DNA of 64,000 nt from Mycolicibacterium sp. (lineage in GTDB: Bacteria; Actinomycetota; Actinomycetes; Mycobacteriales; Mycobacteriaceae): positions 57,146 through 121,145 of the forward strand of contig NZ_JAEMTA010000010.1 in the NCBI RefSeq assembly GCF_016462545.1, read 5' to 3'. The notes beneath the pieces were generated by a model. The model was given only the letters and a program-made list of their open reading frames with translations, was not told the origin of the DNA and made no database searches. Shown one piece after another: positions 1-7,934 of the stretch (the first letter of the stretch is position 1; each line of letters begins with the position of its first letter). A program made the translations under genes and the position numbers.

Positions 1-1742
1 TCGGGGTGGTCGGCCCACTGATCCTCGGACACGCCACGGACCTGTTGTTCAGCGGTGTCATCGGTAGGAGCCTGCCCGCCGGAATCACCAAGGAGCAGGC
101 GATCGAGGCCGCCAGGGCACGAGGCGACGGCACGTTCGCCGATCTGCTGTCCGGCATGAACGTGGTGCCTGGGCAGGGTGTCGACTTCGGCGCCGTGGGC
201 CGCACCCTGCTGCTGGCGCTCGCACTGTATCTGGTTGCGGCACTGATGCTCTGGGTGCAGGCTCGGCTGCTCAACGTGATCATCCAGCGGACCATGGTGG
301 CGTTGCGTGCCGACGTCGAGGACAAGGTGCATCGGCTACCGCTGGCGTACTTCGACTCGCGACAGCGCGGTGAGGTCCTCAGCCGCGTCACCAACGACGT
401 CGACAACATCCAGTCGTCACTGTCGTTGACCATCAGCCAGCTGCTGACCTCGGTCCTGACGGTCGTCGCCGTGCTGGTGATGATGTTGACGATCTCTCCC
501 CTGCTGGCGCTGATCACCGTGCTGACGGTGCCGTTGTCGCTGTGGTCCACCCGCACGATTGCCCGCCGGAGCCGAGACCAGTTCATCGCCCAGTGGCGCA
601 ACACCGGTCGCCTGAACGCACACGTCGAGGAGACCTACAGCGGGTTCACCGTCGTCAAGACGTTCGGCCACCGGGCACTCGCCGAGGACAGGTTCCGCGA
701 ACTCAACGGCGACGTATACACGGCCAGCTTCGGCGCTCAGTTCCTGTCGGGGTTGGTCTCTCCGGCAACGACTTTCGTCGGCAACCTGAGCTACGTCGCC
801 GTCGCCGTCGTCGGCGGCCTGCAGGTGGCCACCGGCCAGATCACGCTCGGCAGTATCCAGGCCTTCATCCAATACGTCCGTCAGTTCAACCAGCCGCTGA
901 CGCAGGTGGCGTCGATGTACAACACGCTGCAGTCTGGAATCGCCAGCGCAGAGCGGGTATTCGACCTCCTCGACATCGAGGAACAGACCCCCGACCCGCC
1001 GGAGTCGACGGGGGCCAGGCGCGGTCCGGGGCGGGTGGAATTCGAGCACGTCGACTTCGAGTACCGCGAGGGCACGCCGATCATCGAGGATCTGTCGCTG
1101 GTCGCCGAACCCGGCAGCACGGTGGCGATCGTGGGACCCACGGGCGCGGGCAAGACGACACTGGTCAACCTGCTGATGCGGTTCTACGAGGTGGACTCCG
1201 GTCGCATCCTGATCGACGGGGTCGACATCACCGCCATGAGCCGTCACGCCCTGCGATCGAGCATCGGCATGGTGCTGCAGGACACCTGGCTGTTCGGCGG
1301 CACCATCTACGACAACATCGCGTACGGCCGCCCCGACGCCGGCGAGGACCAGGTCGTCGAGGCAGCCAGAGCCGCTCACGTCGACCGGTTCGTCGCGACC
1401 CTGCCGAACGGTTATCAGACCTGGATCACCGACGACGGCGGAAACATCAGCGCTGGCGAGAAGCAGTTGATCACCATCGCCCGAGCGATTCTCGCCCAGC
1501 CGAGCCTGCTGATCCTCGACGAGGCCACCAGTTCCGTCGACACCCGCACGGAATCATTGGTTCAGCAGGCGACCGCCGAGCTTCGCCGCGATCGGACGAG
1601 TTTCATCATCGCGCACCGGCTTTCGACGATCCGCGACGCCGACGTGATCCTGGTGATGGAGGCCGGCCGCATCGTCGAGCGCGGAAGCCACGACGAACTC
1701 GTGGCCCGCCGCGGTGAGTACTGGTCGATGACCCAGGCCTGA
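1..1742 (+). CDS. ABC exporter, fused membrane and ATPase domains (5' end cut by window)
   Basis: Half-transporter of the lipid/drug exporter type (family of Rv1273c/Rv1272c), which acts in the inner membrane and normally pairs with a second half. The reading frame is already open at the first base and has no start, so the N-terminus lies outside the window. The transmembrane domain fills about the first 330 visible residues and the ATPase domain the rest. Visible motifs are Walker [10 protein letters not shown] near 1134, signature ISAGEKQ (a variant of LSGGQ), Walker [13 protein letters not shown] and the switch histidine in IIAHRLSTI. Position and length suggest the second gene of the pair, as in Rv1272c. 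Walker B keeps its glutamate, so this site looks catalytic. The substrate cannot be read from sequence. Confidence 0.9.
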   Translation, partial: GVVGPLILGHATDLLFSGVIGRSLPAGITKEQAIEAARARGDGTFADLLSGMNVVPGQGVDFGAVGRTLLLALALYLVAALMLWVQARLLNVIIQRTMVALRADVEDKVHRLPLAYFDSRQRGEVLSRVTNDVDNIQSSLSLTISQLLTSVLTVVAVLVMMLTISPLLALITVLTVPLSLWSTRTIARRSRDQFIAQWRNTGRLNAHVEETYSGFTVVKTFGHRALAEDRFRELNGDVYTASFGAQFLSGLVSPATTFVGNLSYVAVAVVGGLQVATGQITLGSIQAFIQYVRQFNQPLTQVASMYNTLQSGIASAERVFDLLDIEEQTPDPPESTGARRGPGRVEFEHVDFEYREGTPIIEDLSLVAEPGSTVAIVGPTGAGKTTLVNLLMRFYEVDSGRILIDGVDITAMSRHALRSSIGMVLQDTWLFGGTIYDNIAYGRPDAGEDQVVEAARAAHVDRFVATLPNGYQTWITDDGGNISAGEKQLITIARAILAQPSLLILDEATSSVDTRTESLVQQATAELRRDRTSFIIAHRLSTIRDADVILVMEAGRIVERGSHDELVARRGEYWSMTQA

Positions 1743-1748
1743 CCCTGC

Positions 1749-1797
1749 GATTCGTGCACGCGCAGTTGCGGTGAGCGCAACCGCGCGTGCACGAATC
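1749..1797. terminator. Long inverted repeat between convergent genes, likely bidirectional terminator
   Basis: Two 22-base arms (1749-1770 and 1776-1797) pair with one mismatch around a 5-base loop. The outer arm is GATTCGTGCACGCGC. It fills the gap between the ABC gene stop (1742) and the stop of the convergent gene (1799). No T-tract follows, which is usual for mycobacterial terminators. It could also be one copy of a dispersed intergenic palindrome. Confidence 0.6.
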
Positions 1798-1798
1798 A

Positions 1799-2341
1799 CT
1801 AGAGTTCGGGGCCCTCGGCGCGCAGGTCGTCGACCTTCGACATGGCATCGCGCAGCTTGCCGAGCCATTCGTCGGTGTGCTCGCCGACCAGCCTGACCGA
1901 CCACACCAGCGCATCCGAGCGCGACCGCGCCACGCCCGCGTCGACGAGGGTGTCGAGTACCTGGCGTTCGGGCTGCCTCAACCGCGTCATGACTGGAACT
2001 GCGATGTGCGTGAACAGGATTCGCTCACCCGCGACCTCGACGCCCCAGGCGACCTTGCGGCCGTAACGGTGCTCGGCCTCGTCCGCGATGCGCATGCGCT
2101 CGGATCGGGTCTCTTCACGGAAGCGTGCTGCGCGGCCCGACGCGCGGGCGTCGCTCTCCTCGCCGTCGGCTTCGGGGAGGCGGCCGACGACGGTGATCTC
2201 CTCACGGTCGACGACGACGGTGGGATCGCCCGCGAACCAGCCCTCGGGCAGGCGTCCGGCGATCCAGTCCGGCGCATCGGTCGCGTCGGGCTGCTGTGAC
2301 TGGTGCCAGCCGCCGGAGCGGCCGCGGTGATGTTGTTTCAT
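1799..2341 (-). CDS. Conserved hypothetical protein, possible ribbon-helix-helix type C-terminus
   Basis: A 180-residue soluble protein that I do not recognise by name. The N-terminus is rich in His, Gln and Arg, the middle is charged, and the last 60 residues (RQPERQVLDTLVDAGVARSR then SDALVWSVRLVGEH) look like a helical, ribbon-helix-helix-like DNA-binding segment; that reading is inference. The start ATG at 2341 lies inside a tandem ATGATTAC repeat, with a TAATCA hexamer 7 bases upstream, which suggests a leaderless message. A perfect palindrome lies just upstream, so autoregulation is possible. It converges on the ABC exporter gene. Confidence 0.7.
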   Translation of the reverse strand: MKQHHRGRSGGWHQSQQPDATDAPDWIAGRLPEGWFAGDPTVVVDREEITVVGRLPEADGEESDARASGRAARFREETRSERMRIADEAEHRYGRKVAWGVEVAGERILFTHIAVPVMTRLRQPERQVLDTLVDAGVARSRSDALVWSVRLVGEHTDEWLGKLRDAMSKVDDLRAEGPEL

Positions 2342-2371
2342 GATTACATGATTACCTTGTTACAGCTGTAA
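2340..2371. promoter_or_regulatory. Tandem ATGATTAC repeat plus TTACAGCTGTAA palindrome upstream of the 2341 gene
   Basis: ATGATTAC occurs twice in a row at 2340-2355 and overlaps the start codon of the leftward gene. Four bases later, 2360-2371 is the perfect 12-bp palindrome TTACAGCTGTAA. On the minus strand TAATCA (2349-2354) stands 7 bases before the ATG, as in a leaderless promoter. The AT-rich block is unusual for this DNA and looks like a regulator binding site. Confidence 0.5.
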
Positions 2372-2407
2372 TGGGGCAGACTTCTCCACGAGCGAACGAC
2401 CGGGCCG

Positions 2408-2611
2408 TCAGCTCAACTTGCGCTTCACGGCCAGCCCGCCCCCGATGACCATCGCAATCAGGAGCAGCGCCGCCCAGCCCGCTCCCGCGAGCCACCACAC
2501 GGCACCGAGCGCGACGATCCCCGGCGAGGCCAGGAACAGGACCATTCCGGGATGCTGCTTGACGACCTCGAGAGCACTGCGAGCCCGCGCCGGGTCGATC
2601 TCCATTGACAT
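2408..2611 (-). CDS. Small two-helix membrane protein
   Basis: A 67-residue protein starting MSMEIDPARARSALEVV. A polar N-terminal helix of about 22 residues is followed by two hydrophobic stretches (MVLFLASPGIVALGAVWWLA and WAALLLIAMVIGGG) and a basic end, VKRKLS, so it probably sits in the inner membrane with both ends in the cytoplasm. The frame stays open further upstream, but the ATG at 2611 is the natural start because it leaves room for the divergent AIM24 gene. The function is unknown. Confidence 0.6.
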   Translation of the reverse strand: MSMEIDPARARSALEVVKQHPGMVLFLASPGIVALGAVWWLAGAGWAALLLIAMVIGGGLAVKRKLS

Positions 2612-2685
2612 CCGACCAGCATGCCACCGGCGTTGCCATAGGGTTCGACGTAGCGATCCACACAATCGAACCGAGGAGCACGACG

Positions 2686-3579
2686 GTGACTGGACCTGGT
2701 CAAGGCAGTTGGCAGCCCGATCCCGAAGGCCGATACGACTACCGCTGGTGGGACGGCCAGGGGTGGACCGATCAGGTGTCTCATCAGGGCCAGGCGGGCA
2801 GAGCGCCCCTCGGCGGAGCTCCCGCACCGCAGGTGCAAGCGCAGGCACAGGCACAGCAGCCCGCCGCGCAGGCGACCGTGCACGATCCCGGCCAACCCGC
2901 AGGCGACGGCTTCTCGGGCATCAGCGGCGATCTCGTCGACGGCCGGTTCAGCGAGAAGGAATCCACACCGATCGCGAACCAGAACGCCAAACTGCTTCGG
3001 GTGCGCCTCGGTGAACCGTTCATGGCGCGACAGGGCTCGATGGTCGCCTACCAGGGCAACGTCGACTTCGCCTTCGAAGGTGGCGGTGCCTCCAAGTTCC
3101 TGAAGAAGGCGTTCACCGGCGAGGGTGTCCCGTTGATGCGCTGCCAGGGCCAGGGCGACGTGTTCCTCGCCGAGCTCGCTCACGACGTCCACCTGCTGAA
3201 CCTCACCAACTCGGGCCTGTCCATCAGCGGCAAGAACGTGCTCGCCTTCTCATCGAGCCTGGACTGGAACATCGAGCGGGTGAAGGGCGGCAGCATCGCC
3301 ACCGGCGGGCTGTTCAACACGACACTGCGCGGCACCGGCTGGGTGGCACTGACGACCGACGGCCCTCCCGTGGTCCTCAACGCCGGCGAGGCTCCGACCT
3401 TCGCCGACACGAACGCCGTCGTGGCGTGGTCGGCGAACCTGCAGACGCAGCTGAAGACGAGCTTCAAGGCGGGCGCACTGATCGGGCGCGGTTCCGGTGA
3501 GGCCCTACAGGTGTCCTTCTACGGCCAGGGCTTCGTCATAGTGCAGCCGTCGGAGGGCATCCAGATCCCGGTGCAGTGA
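2686..3579 (+). CDS. DUF2510 plus AIM24-family protein
   Basis: A 297-residue soluble protein. Residues about 5-30 carry the Trp-rich DUF2510 pattern (WQPDPEGRYDYRWWDGQGW). A Gln/Ala/Pro-rich linker follows, then an AIM24-like beta domain of about 210 residues from NQNAKLLRVRLGEPFMARQG onward. AIM24 domains occur in proteins of unknown biochemical role across bacteria and in a mitochondrial protein. The GTG at 2686 is preferred because GAGGA lies 8 bases upstream; an in-frame ATG at 2605 would overlap the divergent gene's start. The stop lies inside a 32-bp tandem repeat that leads into the next gene, so the two genes are probably co-transcribed. Confidence 0.8.
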   Translation: MTGPGQGSWQPDPEGRYDYRWWDGQGWTDQVSHQGQAGRAPLGGAPAPQVQAQAQAQQPAAQATVHDPGQPAGDGFSGISGDLVDGRFSEKESTPIANQNAKLLRVRLGEPFMARQGSMVAYQGNVDFAFEGGGASKFLKKAFTGEGVPLMRCQGQGDVFLAELAHDVHLLNLTNSGLSISGKNVLAFSSSLDWNIERVKGGSIATGGLFNTTLRGTGWVALTTDGPPVVLNAGEAPTFADTNAVVAWSANLQTQLKTSFKAGALIGRGSGEALQVSFYGQGFVIVQPSEGIQIPVQ

Positions 3580-3645
3580 TGAGCGCTTGCGCGAAGAACA
3601 GACGACAGTGATGAGCGCTTGCGCGAAGAACAGACGACAGTGATG
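3574..3645 (+). repeat. 32-bp tandem repeat bridging stop and start codons (MIRU-like)
   Basis: A 32-base unit (starting CAGTGATGAGCGCTTGCG) occurs at 3574-3605 and 3606-3637, followed by 8 bases of a third copy. Each unit begins with TGATG, so a stop and an ATG overlap, and each encodes MSACAKNRRQ before stopping at the next TGA. The first TGA ends the AIM24 gene and the last ATG (3643) starts the ligase gene. This is the layout described for mycobacterial interspersed repetitive units. Confidence 0.75.
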
Positions 3646-5232
3646 TCCGTGCCACGACGCATCTGGGGCCGAGAGGTCCACGAAGGCTCCTACGGCGGCC
3701 ACGCCGGTCTGGTCTACGACGAGGGACCGGAGACGTTCGACGATCTGATGGCGGCCACCGAGGTGTGGACCGATCGGACGTTCCTGGTCCAGGGTGAGCG
3801 ACGAATCACCTTCGCGGGATTCCGGACCGCCGCCCAGGCTGCACGGGAACGCCTCGCGGACCTCGGCATTCGGCCCGGCGACCGGGTGATGGTCTTCGGC
3901 TACAACAGCCCCGAGTGGGTGGTGGCCTCGTGGGCGCTGTGGCTGTCCGGTGCCGTCCCCGTCCTGGCGAACCGCTGGTGGAGTCGTGCCGAGATCGACC
4001 ATGCCGTCACGGTTCTCGCACCGCGGCACATCCTGAGCGACACCGAGCTCACGGTCGCTGCGCCCTGCAGTCCACTGGGCGACCTGCGTGCCGCGTTCGA
4101 CGCGGACGCCGCGCCCTCTCCCGGCATCGATACCGACGGCGACGCCGCCGCACTGATACTGTTTACCTCCGGCAGCTCCGGTATGCCGAAAGCCGTTGAG
4201 CTGTCGCGACGTTCGGTGATCTGCAACCAGCACGACATCATGCAGCGGACCGGACGGCTGCCACATCTCCTGGACACGGATTCCGTTCAGGTCGTCAGCC
4301 TGGCGACCACGCCAATGTTTCACGTCGGCGGCCTCTCCAGCCTGCTCACCCATTTCCTGACCGGCGGGAAGATCGTGATGACCGAGGGCCGCTTCGACGC
4401 GGGTCAGATCCTGGCACTGATCGAGCGGGAGGGCATTCAGGTCTGGGGTGCGGTGCCCACCATGGCCATTCGCCTCCTGGAACACCCCGACTTCTCCCGA
4501 ACCGACCTGTCGAGCCTGAAGTCGTGGCCGCTCGGCGGAGCGCCCGTCACCACCGCCCTGTTGGACCGGATCAGGACCAAGCTGCCGAAATTGCGCGAAC
4601 GGGGCCTGAGCAACACGTGGGGCATGACGGAGGCCGGCGGGTTCCTCACCGTCGCCGACGCCCGCGATCTGACGCTGCACCCCGGAACTGTGGGACGGCC
4701 CTACCCCGTCGTCGAGATCCGCATCGACCGCCCGGACGCCGATGGCGTCGGCGAGGTGCTGGCCCGTTCGCCGACGGTGATGAACGGCTACGTCGGGGTC
4801 GACGCATCGGTCAACGCCGAAACCGTCGACGCCGACGGCTGGCTACACTCCGGCGACCTGGGGCACCTCACCGACGACGGCTACCTGTTCATCGACGGCC
4901 GGAGCAAGGACGTCGTCATCAGGGGCGGCGAGAACATCGCCTGCCCGCACGTCGAAGCCGCGATCGCCACCCATCCCACCGTCGTCGAAGTCGCCGCCCT
5001 CGGGATACCGCATCCCGATCTCGGCGAGGAACTGGTCGCCGTGGTGGTGCACCGGGCGGACGGCCTCGCCCCCACCCCGGAGGAACTGACGAGCCACGTC
5101 ACGGGCGTGCTGTCGTACTTCGCGATCCCCACCCGCTGGGAGATCCGGGCTCGGCCGCTGCCGACGCTCGCCGGCGAGAAGGTCGACAAGAAGTCGCTGG
5201 CCGCGTCGTTCGCGGCGCCCCCAAGCGACTGA
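3643..5232 (+). CDS. Acyl-CoA synthetase / AMP-forming ligase (FadD-like)
   Basis: A 529-residue ANL-superfamily enzyme that activates a carboxylic acid as the acyl-AMP and transfers it to CoA. Motifs run in order: phosphate loop LFTSGSSGMPKAVELS, substrate-pocket motif LSNTWGMTEAGG, hinge and adenosine motif HSGDLGHLTDDGYLFIDGR, then SKDVVIRGGENI, and the C-terminal lysine in LAGEKVDKKSL. It resembles FadD-type fatty-acid ligases; the chain length it uses cannot be judged. The ATG at 3643 is the last one supplied by the upstream tandem repeat; a TTG at 3619 would also be in frame. The stop abuts that of the convergent cyclase gene. Confidence 0.85.
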   Translation: MSVPRRIWGREVHEGSYGGHAGLVYDEGPETFDDLMAATEVWTDRTFLVQGERRITFAGFRTAAQAARERLADLGIRPGDRVMVFGYNSPEWVVASWALWLSGAVPVLANRWWSRAEIDHAVTVLAPRHILSDTELTVAAPCSPLGDLRAAFDADAAPSPGIDTDGDAAALILFTSGSSGMPKAVELSRRSVICNQHDIMQRTGRLPHLLDTDSVQVVSLATTPMFHVGGLSSLLTHFLTGGKIVMTEGRFDAGQILALIEREGIQVWGAVPTMAIRLLEHPDFSRTDLSSLKSWPLGGAPVTTALLDRIRTKLPKLRERGLSNTWGMTEAGGFLTVADARDLTLHPGTVGRPYPVVEIRIDRPDADGVGEVLARSPTVMNGYVGVDASVNAETVDADGWLHSGDLGHLTDDGYLFIDGRSKDVVIRGGENIACPHVEAAIATHPTVVEVAALGIPHPDLGEELVAVVVHRADGLAPTPEELTSHVTGVLSYFAIPTRWEIRARPLPTLAGEKVDKKSLAASFAAPPSD

Positions 5233-6366
5233 CTACCCGGCATCAGCCCGGCGGACCCGGAACAGCTTCACCTCGTCCTTGATGTTCTTGAGGCGTCGAG
5301 CACCCGCGAACGACCACGACACCCGATCGAGGTCACCGATCGCCTCGCGGGTGGATTCCGACGCCAGGATTGCGCCGGGTCTCGCCGCCCCGGTGACACG
5401 ACTGGCCAGGTTGACCGAGTTGCCGAACCAGTCGCCGGCACGGCTGACGGCCATCCCGGTCGCGAGGCCCACCCGCAACCGGGGGAAGTCCGCGTCGGCC
5501 TCCGTGGCGTCGAGCAGATCGAGAACGGCGTCGAGCATGGCGACGGGATCGCTGCTGACGAGCATCACCTCGTCGCCGATGCTCTTGACGTAGCGAACCG
5601 GTGGCACCGCGACCTCGCGGGCCAGGTCGGCCAGTCGGTGTGCGAGCTTCTCGAGATCCTCGGGCGGGACGGCCTCGCCGAGCCGGGTGAAACCGACGAG
5701 GTCGGCGAAAGCGGTCGTGACCAGGCGCGCCCCGGGCAGTGGTATGCCCTCGGCGCGTTCGTTGGTGGTCACCGCTTCGGTCTCCATGATGTGCATCAAC
5801 TGCAGGCGCAGTGCGTCCTCGATCATGGGCGCGAGCAACGGGGCGACCTGTTCGACCAACGCCTCGGACGCCATGGCCGTCTCGAGCTCGGTGGCACCCG
5901 GCTTCAACACGGCGGCCAACGCGGCGTAGCGCATCACGTCGGCGGCCCGGGTCAGGCCCTCGGCCAGCACCTGCAGCACCAGCACGACCTGGTCGGGGGC
6001 GATTCCGAGGTCGATGAACTTCTGCGCGCTGGAAAAGGCCTCCCCGTCGGACTTCGGAAGGACCACGGCATCGGGATCGTCGACCCTCGGCAATCCGACG
6101 GCGCGCATCAGGCGTTCCAGTAAGGCGAGATCGAGGCCCGACTCCTCACTGATCTGGCGGGCCGACACCAGCGTGCCGTCGTCACCCATGGCGCGCCGGG
6201 TGGCCAGGAGCATGGGGGCGAACGACTCACCGATCTGGGCATGGGTGAAGCCGCGCGACGACAACCACTCGATGAGTTCGGCTCGTTCGGCTCGCGCCGT
6301 GCCCTCCAAGCCATCCAGCAGACCGGATGCTTCGACGTCGTCTCCGGTATCGACCGCTTCGCCCAC
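5233..6366 (-). CDS. Class III adenylyl cyclase with N-terminal regulatory domain (Rv1264 type)
   Basis: A 377-residue soluble enzyme converting ATP to cAMP. The N-terminal ~190 residues are the helical autoinhibitory domain characteristic of Rv1264, a pH-responsive cyclase; the C-terminal catalytic domain starts near [12 protein letters not shown]. Key residues seen are the metal-binding Asp in FADLVGF and in VKSIGDEVM, the purine-selecting Lys in the latter, and the Asp, Asn and Arg in [13 protein letters not shown]. The start is uncertain: GTG at 6366 avoids overlap with the divergent glycosylase gene, while TTG at 6414 would add 16 residues. It lies convergent to the ligase gene, with no spacer between the stops. 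Confidence 0.85.
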   Translation of the reverse strand: MGEAVDTGDDVEASGLLDGLEGTARAERAELIEWLSSRGFTHAQIGESFAPMLLATRRAMGDDGTLVSARQISEESGLDLALLERLMRAVGLPRVDDPDAVVLPKSDGEAFSSAQKFIDLGIAPDQVVLVLQVLAEGLTRAADVMRYAALAAVLKPGATELETAMASEALVEQVAPLLAPMIEDALRLQLMHIMETEAVTTNERAEGIPLPGARLVTTAFADLVGFTRLGEAVPPEDLEKLAHRLADLAREVAVPPVRYVKSIGDEVMLVSSDPVAMLDAVLDLLDATEADADFPRLRVGLATGMAVSRAGDWFGNSVNLASRVTGAARPGAILASESTREAIGDLDRVSWSFAGARRLKNIKDEVKLFRVRRADAG

Positions 6367-6405
6367 CGGGTCAACGTATCCGACGGTCTGAAAGGATTCG
6401 CTTCG

Positions 6406-6888
6406 ATGACCCAACCAATGCGCCAGGGCTTGCCGCCCGTCGTCGGCGACGGCGCTCGCGTCCTGCTCCTGGGGTCGTTCCCGAGTGAACGGTCACTCGC
6501 CACGGGTGAGTACTACGCCAACCGGCGCAACCAGTTCTGGCCGCTGATGGGGTCGCTGTTCGGATTCGACGCCGACCTGCCGTACACGCAGCGCATCGAG
6601 GCGGTGACCCACCACGGGGTGGCACTGTGGGACGTCATACACAGCTGCCGGCGAGCGGGCAGCATGGACGCCAAGATCGACCGGAAGACGTTGGTGGTCA
6701 ACGACTTCGACTCGCTGCTAGCCCGACACACCGGCATCGAACGAATCTTCGTCAATGGTTTGACAGCCCTCGACGTATTCGAGCGGCACGTCGTGACCCC
6801 GCTGCCGACGGTTCGGTTGCCGTCGAGCAGCGGCGCGCTGCCCATGTCGTTCGCCGACAAGCTCGCTCGTTGGTGCGACGTCACCTAG
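6406..6888 (+). CDS. DNA-deoxyinosine glycosylase (UDG superfamily, family 6-like)
   Basis: A 160-residue DNA-repair enzyme predicted to excise hypoxanthine, and possibly uracil, from deaminated DNA. Family features seen are [13 protein letters not shown] near the N-terminus, [32 protein letters not shown] and the C-terminal [12 protein letters not shown] loop. The ATG at 6406 gives a protein of normal family length. It is divergent from the cyclase gene, and the possible upstream cyclase start would overlap it. A second, iron-sulfur uracil glycosylase (UdgB) is encoded 5 kb away, so the window holds two distinct base-excision glycosylases. Confidence 0.75.
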   Translation: MTQPMRQGLPPVVGDGARVLLLGSFPSERSLATGEYYANRRNQFWPLMGSLFGFDADLPYTQRIEAVTHHGVALWDVIHSCRRAGSMDAKIDRKTLVVNDFDSLLARHTGIERIFVNGLTALDVFERHVVTPLPTVRLPSSSGALPMSFADKLARWCDVT

Positions 6889-7024
6889 CAACCACTCCGC
6901 CGTGGATCGCACAGGTTAAACCAGTGATTACTGCCATCAGCGCTACGCTTGAGCGACTACGCTGGCATTAGCCATTGCCGTAGCTGGCGGTCAACGCCAC
7001 GCTACCGAGTAGAGGATGCGGTCC

Positions 7025-7930
7025 ATGCCCATCGCCGTGCAGTTCGACCAGCCAGTCGGCGGCCGGCTACCACGCGCGCAGATGCACGGCGGCGCCATCA
7101 ACGTCACGTCTCCCACGACGCAGGCCATCAAGTTCGCGATGTTCGCCAGGGAGCTCATCGGCGAGGCCTTCGGCGGCCGCGATCCCGAGCTGGCGCAGTT
7201 CGATCTTCCCGTTGCCGAGTACGCGGCCATCCTGAATGCGCTCGAGGCCCGCTTCGTCGACCACCCCGAGTCCACGCGGCTCCTTCAGGACCTCCTCGCC
7301 GAGCGCGGCTGCGACCCCGAGACCACGTACTTCGACGTACCCCGACTCCGCGTGAGCACCAGCGACGACTACCTCGGCGCGGGTACGGCCTACGCCTGGC
7401 ATCCGCGCCGTGACACGTGGCACGGCGCCCCGCTGGCCCAGCTCACTCACTGGATGCCGGTGTTCGACGTCAGCGAGGCCAACGCGATGGTGTGTCACGC
7501 CGAGTACTTCAACCAGGCGATCGCCAACGACTCCGCCGACTTCGACTACGACGAGTGGAAACCCGGCCGTCGCCCACTGCCCGGCCCGACCGACACCGTC
7601 GACCCGTTCTCGGGCACGGTGTTCGTCATCCCCGTCGGCGGCGTGCTGGAGTTCTCCGGACACCACCTGCACTCCGACGTCCCCAACGACAGTGGACGAA
7701 CCAGGTTCTCGATCGACTTTCACACCGTGGACGTCAGCGACATCCGGGCCGGCCTGGGCGCTCGCAACGTCGACGGTCACTGCACCGGCTCGTCGATTCA
7801 GGAGTTCATCTCGGCTGCGGATCTCTCTGCGGTACCGCAGGACGTCGTCGCCCTCGTCCACGGTGGGACCACCACGGGCGGCGATCACGTGCAGGTCCAG
7901 CCGACTCACCCCGCGCTGACGAACAACTAG
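7025..7930 (+). CDS. Uncharacterised protein, possibly a Fe(II)/2-oxoglutarate dioxygenase-like fold
   Basis: A 301-residue soluble protein I cannot name. The centre reads YAWHPRRDTWHGAPLAQLTH and, about 90 residues later, GVLEFSGHHLHSDVP then SGRTRFSIDFHTVD. A His and Asp followed by a distal His and Arg in a beta-rich context is what non-haem Fe(II)/2-oxoglutarate oxygenases show, but the first motif is HxxxD rather than the usual HxD, so this is a weak inference. AGAGG at 7011-7015 stands 9 bases before ATG 7025, which favours it over ATG 7016. The gene is monocistronic, and its stop is 4 bases from that of the convergent amidase gene. Confidence 0.6.
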   Translation: MPIAVQFDQPVGGRLPRAQMHGGAINVTSPTTQAIKFAMFARELIGEAFGGRDPELAQFDLPVAEYAAILNALEARFVDHPESTRLLQDLLAERGCDPETTYFDVPRLRVSTSDDYLGAGTAYAWHPRRDTWHGAPLAQLTHWMPVFDVSEANAMVCHAEYFNQAIANDSADFDYDEWKPGRRPLPGPTDTVDPFSGTVFVIPVGGVLEFSGHHLHSDVPNDSGRTRFSIDFHTVDVSDIRAGLGARNVDGHCTGSSIQEFISAADLSAVPQDVVALVHGGTTTGGDHVQVQPTHPALTNN

Positions 7931-7934
7931 CGCC

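Noticed and set aside
417..1379. Minus-strand open frame opposite the ABC exporter
   Set aside because: It lies fully within the ATPase gene, has biased shadow composition and no ribosome site. The same applies to many antisense frames, for example 23299-24903 and 12821-14395.
3579..3637. MSACAKNRRQ mini-ORFs as functional peptides
   Set aside because: They are only 10 codons, identical by duplication, and are better explained as a translational bridge than as a gene product.
3574..3645. Could the tandem 32-bp repeat be a CRISPR array?
   Set aside because: The units are directly adjacent without spacers, and no cas genes are nearby. The stop/start overlap explains the structure better.
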